A stretch of 18,923 nucleotides of DNA from a bacterium (GTDB lineage Bacteria; Patescibacteriota; Minisyncoccia; Phycocordibacterales; 2-02-FULL-43-11), in the NCBI GenBank assembly GCA_021814895.1, contig JAKAHN010000001.1:1-18923 (forward strand), given 5' to 3'. The notes beneath the pieces are model-generated. The model was not told the DNA's origin. It worked only from the letters and a program-made list of their open reading frames with translations, and did no database searches. A program made the position numbers and the translations under genes. The first letter of the stretch is position 1. Every line of letters starts with the position of its first letter. Of the stretch, positions 6,297 through 12,631 are shown piece after piece.

Positions 6297-6371
6297 GGCC
6301 TCATCGTCTAGCCTGGTCTAGGACACGGCGTTCTCAACGCTGGAACTCGGGTTCGAATCCCGATGAGGTCA
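6297..6371 (+). tRNA. tRNA-Glu (anticodon CTC)
   Basis: A 75-nt cloverleaf. Acceptor GGCCTCA/TGAGGTC with one G-T pair, discriminator A; anticodon stem CGGCG/CGCTG around TTCTCAA, anticodon CTC; T arm CTCGG-GTTCGAA-TCCCG region as usual for Glu. CCA is not encoded. Its 3' end is the source of one inverted and two direct partial copies in the following 250 bases. Confidence 0.94.
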
Positions 6372-6620
6372 AAAATTTCTGATATAAAAGCGTTAGCTTT
6401 TTTATCATCTGAAATTTTTAGACCTAATGGGATTTGAAAGACGGAGCGGGTACCCATTCAACAGAATGGGTCGCGAGTCGGGGTCGCGGCTTTTGCGAGG
6501 CGACGGCCGAAGCAAAAAGCTGTGACCTAATCCCGATGAGATTAGTGCGAGGCGGTGCCCAGACAAAAATTTTTGACTGGAAAATTTTTAGTCGAGGGAG
6601 AAATTCCCGATGAGGTATTG
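6372..6620 (+). repeat. tRNA-Glu downstream module with inverted and direct tRNA-end copies
   Basis: This is the main part of a 328-base gap (6372-6699) with no gene before 6700. An A/T-rich hairpin starts at the tRNA discriminator (6371-6419, TATAAAAGC-GTTA-GCTTTTTTA at its core). Next comes an inverted partial copy of the tRNA 3' end (6421-6446: GACCTAAT, GGGATTTGAA, CGGAG against GACCTCATC, GGGATTCGAA, CCGAG). Then follow a perfect 8-bp hairpin ACCCATTC/GAATGGGT (6451-6470), the hairpin TTTTGCGAGG...AGCAAAAA (6491-6518), a direct copy AATCCCGATGAG (6529-6540), the motif GCGAGGCGGTGCCCAGAC (6547-6564), a GACT/AGTC hairpin, and a second direct copy TCCCGATGAGGT (6605-6616). It may be a structured RNA, a terminator region, or a small mobile unit; sequence alone does not decide. 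Confidence 0.6.
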
Positions 6621-6643
6621 GAATAACTAAAAAGGATAATCCA

Positions 6644-6672
6644 TTGCGAAACCTTCCTCTTTTTGCTAGGCT
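6644..6672 (+). promoter_or_regulatory. Promoter of the orphan gene at 6700
   Basis: -35 TTGCGA (6644-6649), a 17-base spacer and -10 TAGGCT (6667-6672), preceded by TGC. The predicted start is near 6679, giving a leader of about 21 bases with purine-rich GGAAAAGCGG before the ATG at 6700. Confidence 0.5.
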
Positions 6673-6699
6673 GATTTTGGAAAAGCGGAAAAACATGCT

Positions 6700-7134
6700 A
6701 TGAACACAAATACCCAGAGAGACGCGTTGGACTCCCTGTTGGTCAAAAAGGGGAAGGAAGCGTTGAAAGAAAGTTACTTCCTGGAAAATCTGCCGAAGGG
6801 AGTAAAAGGGTCGGCAAAGAAAATCAGACTCGCGGACTATAGTGGAAATAGTCTGGTTATGTCGCAAGTCAGTCTCCCGGATCCTCGCCTTTCGAGAACG
6901 CAAGTCGAAGCGATCAAGATGAAAGTGGCGATTCTCGAGGAATCAGAAAAGGCGGGTCCCCAAAGATTACCTAAAGGGGTTAAACTCTTCGCCCTCAGAA
7001 CCAGGGGGCGAATAGTTCTATTATTCCCCATCGCAATCCGTATGGGGAAAAAGAAAAATTCTGTTCTCCAGTTTCGAACGCTGGGGAAATTGGCAAAATA
7101 CTGCCCTCTCGTCACCGACCCACTTCCTCATTAG
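6700..7134 (+). CDS. Orphan basic protein with a repeated LPKGVK motif, unknown function
   Basis: Encodes 144 residues that I do not recognise. It is strongly basic, with no clear membrane helix apart from a short hydrophobic strand (GRIVLLFPIAI). The peptide LPKGVK occurs twice (about residues 31-36 and 91-96), suggesting two related halves. Charged helical segments include the N-terminal ALDSLLVKKGKEALKE and the central TQVEAIKMKVAILEESEKA. The gene lies between the tRNA-Glu module and tsaD, has its own promoter (6644-6672) and terminator (7134-7155), and appears richer in G+C than tsaD or valS. It could be a nucleic-acid-binding protein because of its charge, but that is a guess. Confidence 0.65.
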   Translation: MNTNTQRDALDSLLVKKGKEALKESYFLENLPKGVKGSAKKIRLADYSGNSLVMSQVSLPDPRLSRTQVEAIKMKVAILEESEKAGPQRLPKGVKLFALRTRGRIVLLFPIAIRMGKKKNSVLQFRTLGKLAKYCPLVTDPLPH

Positions 7135-7155
7135 CTCGCCACGGCGGGCTTTTTT
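7134..7155 (+). terminator. Intrinsic terminator of the orphan gene at 6700
   Basis: GCTCGC (7134-7139) and GCGGGC (7144-7149) form a 6-bp stem with one G-T pair around CACG, directly followed by TTTTTT (7150-7155). The stem starts on the last base of the stop codon. Confidence 0.85.
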
Positions 7156-7168
7156 CTTGCCCAAAATC

Positions 7169-7177
7169 TGTTAGTAT
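7169..7177 (+). promoter_or_regulatory. Extended -10 promoter of tsaD, leaderless geometry
   Basis: TGT followed by TAGTAT (7172-7177) ends 7 bases before the ATG at 7185, so transcription should start at or within a base or two of the start codon. There is no Shine-Dalgarno. The -35 region is poor. Confidence 0.5.
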
Positions 7178-7184
7178 AGAAATT

Positions 7185-8477
7185 ATGAAAATTTTAGGCA
7201 TAGAAACCAGTTGTGATGAAACAGCAATAAGTATAATTGAAACCGAGGGTAAAATCGGCGAGAGTTTTGATATTAAAATACTAGCCAACGAAATTTTATC
7301 GCAAATCTCTCTCCATAAAGAGTATGGCGGGGTTTTTCCGATGCTGGCAAAGAGGGAGCACTCAAAAAACCTGATGCCTTTATTGCTGAAAGCCTTAAAA
7401 GAATCAGGTTTTTTGAAGTTAAAAATTAAAAGTTCAAAGTCAAAAATCGAAGAAAACTTATCAACTTATGAACTTAAAAACTTACAGACTCTTTTAGGGC
7501 GTGAACCGGAACTTTTGGAACAATTTGAAAAAGAGATTCCAAAAATTGAGAAGCCTCCACTCATGGCGATAGCTGTAACGAAAGGTCCGGGACTTGAACC
7601 GGCGCTTTGGACAGGTATTAATTTTGCCAAAGCCCTTTCAGCAATTTGGAATATTCCTCTTATCCCGATAAATCATATGGAAGGGCACATTTTTGCAGGA
7701 TTATTGCAAAAATGTGAACCACTTATCACTAATCACCAATCACTTGTCACAGATGTGATGAGTTATAAGTTATCAGTAATTAGTTTTCCCGTGATTGCTC
7801 TCCTAGTTTCCGGCGGACACACCGAACTGATTGAAATGAAAGATTGGTTTGATTATAAAATCCTCGGTGCCACTCGTGACGACGCTGTGGGTGAGGCTTT
7901 TGACAAAGTGGCTCGAATCCTCGGACTTCCCTACCCGGGCGGACCGGAAATCTCCAATCTTGCCGAAACAGCAAGATTGAAAGAATTAAGAATTATGAAT
8001 TATGAATTAAGGAAAGAATCGGAAACAGAAAAAATCAAATTGCCGAGACCGATGATCCATTCCGGCGACTTTGATTTTTCTTTCTCGGGGATAAAAACAG
8101 CCGTTTTATATCTTGTAAAAAAACTGCCAGAACTAACCGACGAGATAAAGGCGGAAATCGCCAGAGAATTTGAAGACGCTGTTGTGGAAGTTTTAACAGA
8201 AAAAACTCGCCGTACTATTTCGGAAACTTGCGCCCAGACTTTAATTGTCGGCGGAGGAGTGGCAGCCAATAAATTGTTACGAAAAAAGTTAACTGAAATG
8301 GCAGGAGAGGAGGGCGCTGATATTTTTATTTCTGAAATATCCCATTCCACAGACAACGCCCTGATGATTGCCGTCGCCGGGGCCACTCATTATGCTAATT
8401 TTGGTAAAGAAAGCTTTGACAACTCAAACTTCAAAGCAACCGGTGGATTGAAAATTGATAATGCCGACCTTTTTTGA
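7185..8477 (+). CDS. tsaD: tRNA N6-threonylcarbamoyladenosine transferase TsaD, with insertions
   Basis: Transfers the threonylcarbamoyl group to A37 of ANN-decoding tRNAs, working in the cytoplasm with TsaB, TsaC and TsaE. The fold and motifs are complete: MKILGIETSCDETAISI start, KGPGLEPALW, the metal ligands in NHMEGH, LLVSGGHTEL, DDAVGEAFDKVARILGLPYPGG, FDFSFSGIKTAV, GGGVAANKLLR and the C-terminal STDNALMIAVAG. At 430 residues it is about 90 longer than the usual ~340. The excess includes a clade-style LLGREPELLEQF segment and three low-complexity pieces that look like repeat DNA read in frame: about residues 76-102, 177-200 (with ITNHQSLVT) and 265-279 (with LRIMNYELR). All three fall between conserved motifs, so function is probably kept. 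Confidence 0.97.
   Translation: MKILGIETSCDETAISIIETEGKIGESFDIKILANEILSQISLHKEYGGVFPMLAKREHSKNLMPLLLKALKESGFLKLKIKSSKSKIEENLSTYELKNLQTLLGREPELLEQFEKEIPKIEKPPLMAIAVTKGPGLEPALWTGINFAKALSAIWNIPLIPINHMEGHIFAGLLQKCEPLITNHQSLVTDVMSYKLSVISFPVIALLVSGGHTELIEMKDWFDYKILGATRDDAVGEAFDKVARILGLPYPGGPEISNLAETARLKELRIMNYELRKESETEKIKLPRPMIHSGDFDFSFSGIKTAVLYLVKKLPELTDEIKAEIAREFEDAVVEVLTEKTRRTISETCAQTLIVGGGVAANKLLRKKLTEMAGEEGADIFISEISHSTDNALMIAVAGATHYANFGKESFDNSNFKATGGLKIDNADLF
7411..7490 (+). repeat. In-frame low-complexity insertion 1 in tsaD
   Basis: A/T-rich DNA made of short variations on AAAAATTAAAAGTTCAAAGT and AACTTATGAACTTAAAAACT, encoding the K/S/L-rich peptide KLKIKSSKSKIEENLSTYEL and a little more. 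It separates the conserved ALKESG from the clade-typical LLGREPELL segment; bacterial TsaD proteins usually have only about a dozen residues in this whole stretch. Confidence 0.6.
7713..7784 (+). repeat. In-frame repeat insertion 2 in tsaD (ITNHQ type)
   Basis: Left part ATCACTAATCACCAATCAC and right part GTGATGAGTTATAAGTT form a loose inverted repeat. The right part (7755-7771) matches, as reverse complement, the intergenic 12862-12878 at 16 of 17 bases. The encoded ITNHQSLVT parallels ITNHQPLIT in LepA. It lies directly after the metal-binding NHMEGHIFAGLLQ. Confidence 0.7.
7978..8022 (+). repeat. In-frame repeat insertion 3 in tsaD (IMNYEL type)
   Basis: Tandem variants of GAATTA(A/T)G (AAGAATTAAG, AATTATGAAT, TATGAATTAA) encode KELRIMNYELRKE. 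It lies between the PYPGGPEISNLAE segment and the conserved LPRPM region. Confidence 0.6.
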
Positions 8478-8501
8478 AAAAACCTTTAATTCTGCTATTA
8501 T
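8474..8501 (+). promoter_or_regulatory. Extended -10 promoter of valS, leaderless geometry
   Basis: -35 TTGAAA (8474-8479), 16-base spacer, and TGC-TATTAT with -10 at 8496-8501. The -10 ends 6 bases before the ATG at 8508, so the RNA should begin at the start codon. The -35 overlaps the tsaD stop codon. Confidence 0.55.
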
Positions 8502-8507
8502 TTAGAG

Positions 8508-10673
8508 ATGGTTCCGGAAAAATTTTTAAAACCTTATAATCCAAAAGAAACCGAGGAACGGATATACAAGATGTGGGAAAATAGCGGGGCTTTCTCTCCG
8601 GATTTTTCTTACCCTAACAGCTCACAGCTAAAAACTAAAAGCTTCTGTATTATAATGCCTCCCACCAACGCCAACGGCAATCTTCATGCCGGCCATGGTT
8701 TGGTTATGACAATCGAAGATATCATTACTCGCTACAAACGAATGCGCGGACATAAAACTCTCTGGCTTCCTGGACTTGACCACGCCGGTTTTGAAACTCA
8801 AGTCGTTTATGAAAAAAAATTGGAAAAAGAAGGTCGGAGCCGTTTTGAAATTGAGCCCAAAAAACTCTATGAGGAAATTCTTGACTTCACTTTGACAAAT
8901 TCCGCCAATATAAAATCGCAAATCCGGAAAATGGGTGCTTCTTGCGATTGGTCTCGGGAAAAATTTACTCTTGATCCTGATATTGTAAAAACTGTTTACC
9001 AGACCTTCAAAAAACTCTCCAACGACGGATTGCTTTATCGCGGTAAGAGAATTATAAGCTGGTGTCCAAAGCACCAAACGTCTTTTGCCGACATTGAAAT
9101 TAAAGATGAAGAAAAAATTGAGCCGTATTATTATTTGAAATACGGGCCTTTTATAATTTCCACTTCCCGTCCGGAAACAAAATTCGGCGACAAATATGTC
9201 GTAATGCACCCGAATGATAAAAGGTACGCAGAGTATACAGACGGTCAAAAAATTAAATTAGAATGGATTAATGGTCCGATTACCGCCACGATCGTAAAAG
9301 ACGAAGCTGTTGATATGGAATTTGGCACCGGCGTAATGACTATCACCCCTTGGCACGACGTGGTTGACTTCGAAATCGCCAATCGCCACGGGCTTGATAA
9401 AGAGCAGGTCATAGACGAGCAAGGCAAACTTCTGCCGATTGCCGGCGAATTTGCCGGTATGCATATCAAAAAAGCCCGTCCGCTTATTATTGAAAAATTA
9501 AAAAGCAAAGGTTTGCTTGAAAAAATAGACGAAAACTACAAACACGTCGTCCACACTTGCTATAAATGCGGAACAACGATAGAACCGCAAATCCAAAATC
9601 AGTGGTTTGTTAAAATGAAACCGTTGGCGGAAAAAGCTTTGGAAAAAATTAACGCCGGCGAAGTCGTTTATATTCCCGAGCATTATAAAAAAATCACCAC
9701 TCATTGGCTGGAAAATATCATTGACTGGAACATTTCCCGACAAATTGTTTGGGGTATTCCGATCCCGGCAAAAATTTGCGACAAATGCGAGTTAGGTTTC
9801 GTTGACTTGGATAATAAAATAACAAAATGTGAAAAATGCGGTGGCAAACTTAGAAAAGACAAGGACACTTTTGACACCTGGTTTTCATCCGGACAATGGC
9901 CTTTTGCCACGCTCGATTATCCGGACAGCGAAGATTTCAAAACTTTTTATCCGACAAATGTTTTAGAAACTGCCGGCGATATTTTTCATTGGGTCGCACG
10001 AATGATTATGCTTGGACTTTATGTTACCGGAAAACTGCCATTCAACACTGTCTACATGCATGGTATGGTTTTGGACGCCAAAGGGCAAAAGATGAGTAAA
10101 AGTAAGGGTAATGTCATCAATCCGCTTGATTTGACCGAAAAATTCGGCACAGACGCCTTCAGAATGGGTATGGTTGTCGGCAATACCCCCGGGACTTCCC
10201 TCGCCCTCTCCGAAGACAAGATCAGAGCTTATAAAAATTTTGCCAATAAAATCTGGAATATCTCACGGTTTATTTTGGAAAATACAGAAGGGGTAACGCT
10301 TGATGAAAAATTTGAAAAATATAACGAAGCCGATAAGGCTCTTAAAAAAGAACTAAACGCTTTGCTTGTTGATATAACTTCCGATATGGACAATTTCCGT
10401 TTTTATATTTCTGCCGAAAAACTTTATCATTATACCTGGCACAGTTTTGCTGATAAAATACTTGAGGAAAGCAAAAAAATTTTTGAATCCGGAACGTCGG
10501 CAGAAATTTTTTCCAGAAAACAATTTCTTCTAAACACTCTGCAAAATATTTTACTCTGTCTTCACCCATTCATTCCTTTTGTCACTGAAGAAATTTGGCA
10601 ATTATGGAAAAAACCATCGAGGGAAAATATGTTGATGATTCAAAAATGGCCGACGGAGTCAAATGTTAAATGA
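8508..10673 (+). CDS. valS: Valyl-tRNA synthetase, short form
   Basis: Charges tRNA-Val (class Ia). Class I signatures are HAGH (60-63, in NANGNLHAGHG) and KMSKS (528-532, in GQKMSKSKGNV). The editing domain is present (STSRPETKFGDKYVVMHP; GTGVMTITPWHD). Paired cysteines typical of zinc-binding inserts are seen in CYKCGT and in CDKCELG...CEKCGG. The catalytic-domain DTWFSSGQWPF follows. At 721 residues it is shorter than the usual 850-950: it ends LMIQKWPTESNVK, where most ValRS continue into an extra tRNA-binding arm and C-terminal coiled coil. A short repeat-like stretch (PNSSQLKTKS) precedes the first ATP-site motif. The gene follows tsaD by 30 bases but has its own leaderless-type promoter. 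Confidence 0.97.
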   Translation: MVPEKFLKPYNPKETEERIYKMWENSGAFSPDFSYPNSSQLKTKSFCIIMPPTNANGNLHAGHGLVMTIEDIITRYKRMRGHKTLWLPGLDHAGFETQVVYEKKLEKEGRSRFEIEPKKLYEEILDFTLTNSANIKSQIRKMGASCDWSREKFTLDPDIVKTVYQTFKKLSNDGLLYRGKRIISWCPKHQTSFADIEIKDEEKIEPYYYLKYGPFIISTSRPETKFGDKYVVMHPNDKRYAEYTDGQKIKLEWINGPITATIVKDEAVDMEFGTGVMTITPWHDVVDFEIANRHGLDKEQVIDEQGKLLPIAGEFAGMHIKKARPLIIEKLKSKGLLEKIDENYKHVVHTCYKCGTTIEPQIQNQWFVKMKPLAEKALEKINAGEVVYIPEHYKKITTHWLENIIDWNISRQIVWGIPIPAKICDKCELGFVDLDNKITKCEKCGGKLRKDKDTFDTWFSSGQWPFATLDYPDSEDFKTFYPTNVLETAGDIFHWVARMIMLGLYVTGKLPFNTVYMHGMVLDAKGQKMSKSKGNVINPLDLTEKFGTDAFRMGMVVGNTPGTSLALSEDKIRAYKNFANKIWNISRFILENTEGVTLDEKFEKYNEADKALKKELNALLVDITSDMDNFRFYISAEKLYHYTWHSFADKILEESKKIFESGTSAEIFSRKQFLLNTLQNILLCLHPFIPFVTEEIWQLWKKPSRENMLMIQKWPTESNVK

Positions 10674-10833
10674 CAATTTAAAATTTTGTAGCTGTAATAA
10701 TTAATTATGGAAAAAATAAATTTTCCCGAAAAAAAAGGATGCTGGTAAATTTGGAGCAATAATAGGTGGGGACAATTTTTTAATTTTACATTGAAATTTT
10801 ACATTTTGATATTTTAATTTTTAATTTAACCTC
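10674..10833 (+). other. A/T-rich gap with a micro-ORF at an 8-A run and repeat-like DNA
   Basis: A possible start at 10707 reads MEKINFPEKKGCW and stops at 10748. The frame crosses a run of eight A (10729-10736); losing one A joins it to DAGKFGAIIGGDNFLILH ending at 10794, a 28-residue peptide. It could be a slippage-read peptide, a decayed gene or chance. The rest (10775-10830) is variations on AATTTTACATT and TTTTAATTT, similar in style to other intergenic repeats here. No terminator for valS is obvious. Confidence 0.3.
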
Positions 10834-11526
10834 ATGATTCCAGCACAAACATTAACCCTCGCTCTCTTAGGCGGAATTCTGCCAGCCCTGCTTTGGCTTT
10901 GGTTTTGGCTTCACGAAGATCGTCTCCATCCAGAACCGCGTCGGCTGATAATGCTGGCATTTTTGTTAGGCATGGCAGTGGTATTCATCGCCCTGCAAAC
11001 CGAACGTTACATCCAGCAATTCACCCAAAGCACTTTTGCTTTAGTGGTGGCTTGGGCGACAATTGAAGAGATTTTGAAATTAGCTGGCGCTTATTTTGCC
11101 GGACTTCATAATAAAAATTGCGACGAACCGATTGACCCTATGATTTATCTTATTACCACCGCTCTTGGTTTTGTGGCAGTTGAAAATACCTTGTTCTTAA
11201 TTTCCAGCATTAATGAAAATATTATCTCCGGCATAATCACCGGAAACTTAAGATTTATAGGCGCTTCGCTTCTTCATGTACTAGCTTCAGGCACGATAGG
11301 TTTATTTATGGCTTACAGCTTTTATAAAAGCCGTTTTGTTAGAATGGTATATCTGGTGATAGGCACTGGTGTTGCCGTCGGATTGCACTCGTTATTCAAC
11401 TATTTTATAATTAAAAGCACTGGTGGAGGGACTTTTGTTATTTTTTGTTTCGTCTGGGTTTTGATTACTCTCCTTCTTATAGCGTTTGAAAAAGTAAAAA
11501 GAATCAAAAATTTTCCCAGATTATAA
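10834..11526 (+). CDS. PrsW-family membrane protease homologue
   Basis: A 230-residue polytopic protein with about seven hydrophobic helices. It carries the PrsW/CPBP-type active-site pattern: E78-E79 with K82 in WATIEEILK, E117-N118 in GFVAVENTLF, H148 in LLHVLASG, and H185 in GLHSLFNYF. PrsW of Bacillus subtilis makes the first intramembrane-side cut of the anti-sigma factor RsiW; the homologue here may process a membrane regulator or another substrate, which is unknown. It opens with MIPAQTLTLALLGGILPALLW in two parts, the first helix. It follows valS by 160 bases and precedes hsp20, so an envelope-stress link is possible but unproven. Confidence 0.88.
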   Translation: MIPAQTLTLALLGGILPALLWLWFWLHEDRLHPEPRRLIMLAFLLGMAVVFIALQTERYIQQFTQSTFALVVAWATIEEILKLAGAYFAGLHNKNCDEPIDPMIYLITTALGFVAVENTLFLISSINENIISGIITGNLRFIGASLLHVLASGTIGLFMAYSFYKSRFVRMVYLVIGTGVAVGLHSLFNYFIIKSTGGGTFVIFCFVWVLITLLLIAFEKVKRIKNFPRL

Positions 11527-11577
11527 ACATCCGCCATTTAAAAAAACATTTTTAACCGCGCGACTTTTTATCAAATA

Positions 11578-11588
11578 TATAATATAAT
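11578..11588 (+). promoter_or_regulatory. Overlapping -10 boxes upstream of hsp20
   Basis: Two overlapping TATAAT words (11578-11583 and 11583-11588) imply a leader of about 70-80 bases. No CIRCE inverted repeat (TTAGCACTC/GAGTGCTAA) is present. In the leader, AACGCGAGG can pair with GCTTCGCCGTT (one bulge), which might act in heat control; no Shine-Dalgarno is close to the ATG. Confidence 0.4.
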
Positions 11589-11664
11589 ATTAGTAATTAG
11601 AATTTTTAAAAGTAAATTTAACGCGAGGTAATATTTTTATTTGCTTCGCCGTTAATAATAAAAT

Positions 11665-12159
11665 ATGTCAAAAGACAAAAGAAGTTTTTTTGAAAGATTG
11701 ACAGGTGTTCGGCCGGAAAGACCGGATAGAATTGATCGTGATGAATTACCCGAAAGAAAAATTTCTATTAAAGAAGAACGCGGTGGCAAAAGCTCACAAT
11801 CTCAGTGGGCTGAAGAAGTAGCTGAAGAAGAAGGTCAACTCACTGTTGACCTATACCAAACTCCCGATGATATCATCATAAAGACAATCACAGCTGGAGT
11901 TAAGCCTGAAGAGTTGGATATATCTATTACGCGCGATATGGTTACTATTCATGGTCATCGTGAAGAAACAAGAGAAGTTTCTGAAGAAGATTATTTTAAC
12001 CGTGAATTATACTGGGGTTCATTTTCCCGTTCAGTCCTTCTTCCTCAAGAGATTGATGTTGAGGGCGCCGAAGCAAGCGAGAAACACGGTTTATTGACAA
12101 TTAAATTGCCAAAATTAGATAAACACCGCGAAACAAAACTGAAAGTAAAAACGAATTAA
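11665..12159 (+). CDS. hsp20: Small heat-shock protein (Hsp20/alpha-crystallin)
   Basis: An ATP-independent holdase that binds unfolding proteins in the cytoplasm. The 164 residues comprise a charged N-terminal arm (1-55, rich in R, D and E, with a near-repeated RPERPDRIDRDELPERK) and an alpha-crystallin domain (about 57-150). The domain contains GQLTVDLYQTPDDIIIKT, the GVKPEELDISI strand pair, HGHREE, the dimerisation-loop segment ELYWGSFSRSVLLP, and the hallmark EKHGLLTIKLPK (A/G-x-x-x-n-G-V-L family motif). The C-terminal tail is short (ETKLKVKTN). It is followed after four bases by a very strong bidirectional terminator. Confidence 0.95.
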   Translation: MSKDKRSFFERLTGVRPERPDRIDRDELPERKISIKEERGGKSSQSQWAEEVAEEEGQLTVDLYQTPDDIIIKTITAGVKPEELDISITRDMVTIHGHREETREVSEEDYFNRELYWGSFSRSVLLPQEIDVEGAEASEKHGLLTIKLPKLDKHRETKLKVKTN

Positions 12160-12163
12160 CTTT

Positions 12164-12202
12164 AAGCATCAAAAAACCGGTGACCCCGGTTTTTTGATGC
12201 TT
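12164..12202. terminator. Strong bidirectional terminator between hsp20 and tRNA-Phe
   Basis: A perfect 17-bp stem AAGCATCAAAAAACCGG (12164-12180) / CCGGTTTTTTGATGCTT (12186-12202) around TGACC. The A6/T6 tracts are within the stem, so it can end hsp20 on the plus strand and tRNA-Phe on the minus strand. Confidence 0.88.
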
Positions 12203-12204
12203 AT

Positions 12205-12280
12205 TGGTGCTTGGGACCAGGTTCGAACTGGTGACCCTTCCCTCTTCAGGGGAATGCTCTACCAACTGAGCTACCCAAGC
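12205..12280 (-). tRNA. tRNA-Phe (anticodon GAA), CCA encoded
   Basis: A 73-nt cloverleaf (12208-12280) plus genomic CCA (12205-12207). Acceptor GCTTGGG/CCCAAGC, discriminator A; D arm GCTC/GAGC; anticodon stem TTCCC/GGGAA around CTGAAGA, anticodon GAA; T arm ACCAG-TTCGAAC-CTGGT. It is the only tRNA in the window with CCA in the DNA. It lies 24 bases after the gene at 12305-12574 on the same strand. Confidence 0.95.
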
Positions 12281-12304
12281 ATTTAAAAAACTTACTAAGT
12301 TATT

Positions 12305-12574
12305 TTATAACTTTTTCAACAAATTACTTATACTGTCGCTTGCCGATTGACTTAATGCCTGACCCGCATTGCCGTTAGTGATATTTTTTAACATATCTAT
12401 ATACGGTTGGATAAAGTAAAAAGCGCCAAGAGAAAGCCCTATTATCAAAAGCCAATAAAATACCCTTAAAACAACGCCGACACGCTGGCTCCGACGCATA
12501 GACCTTAAAATTTTATTATTTTCGTTTACTTGATCAGAAACCTTTTCAAGTAACTGTTTTTCCTCCGGTGACAT
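12305..12574 (-). CDS. Small single-helix membrane protein, unknown function
   Basis: Encodes 89 residues: a charged helical N-terminus (MSPEEKQLLEKVSDQVNENN, probably coiled), a basic stretch (RSMRRSQRVG), one membrane helix (about 34-56, VVLRVFYWLLIIGLSLGAFYF), and a polar helical tail rich in S, Q and N. The basic patch before the helix predicts the N-terminus inside. I recognise no named family. It carries an extended -10 box just upstream and runs towards tRNA-Phe, with which it may be co-transcribed. Confidence 0.72.
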   Translation of the reverse strand: MSPEEKQLLEKVSDQVNENNKILRSMRRSQRVGVVLRVFYWLLIIGLSLGAFYFIQPYIDMLKNITNGNAGQALSQSASDSISNLLKKL

Positions 12575-12580
12575 GGGTAT

Positions 12581-12589
12581 AATATAACA
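12581..12589 (-). promoter_or_regulatory. Extended -10 promoter of the gene at 12305-12574, leaderless geometry
   Basis: On the minus strand TGT-TATATT (-10 as complement of 12581-12586) ends 6 bases before the ATG at 12574. It has the same geometry as at tsaD, valS and lepA. Confidence 0.5.
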
Positions 12590-12631
12590 TAAAATTTTAT
12601 AAAGAAAAATAGTCTTTTATGTTGAAAAAAT

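Noticed and set aside
6372..6620. A decayed second tRNA gene
   Set aside because: Only 3'-end pieces recur; no D arm or anticodon arm is present and one copy is inverted.
6424..6903. A 159-codon minus-strand frame
   Set aside because: It runs through the hairpin-rich tRNA-Glu module and antisense to the better supported gene at 6700, which has a promoter and terminator in the right places.
8628..9248. A 206-codon frame antisense to valS
   Set aside because: valS is certain over this stretch and the antisense frame is a shadow of its codon use.
11527..11664. CIRCE operator for hsp20
   Set aside because: No TTAGCACTC/GAGTGCTAA inverted repeat is present; only A/T-rich -10 boxes and a weak leader hairpin are seen.
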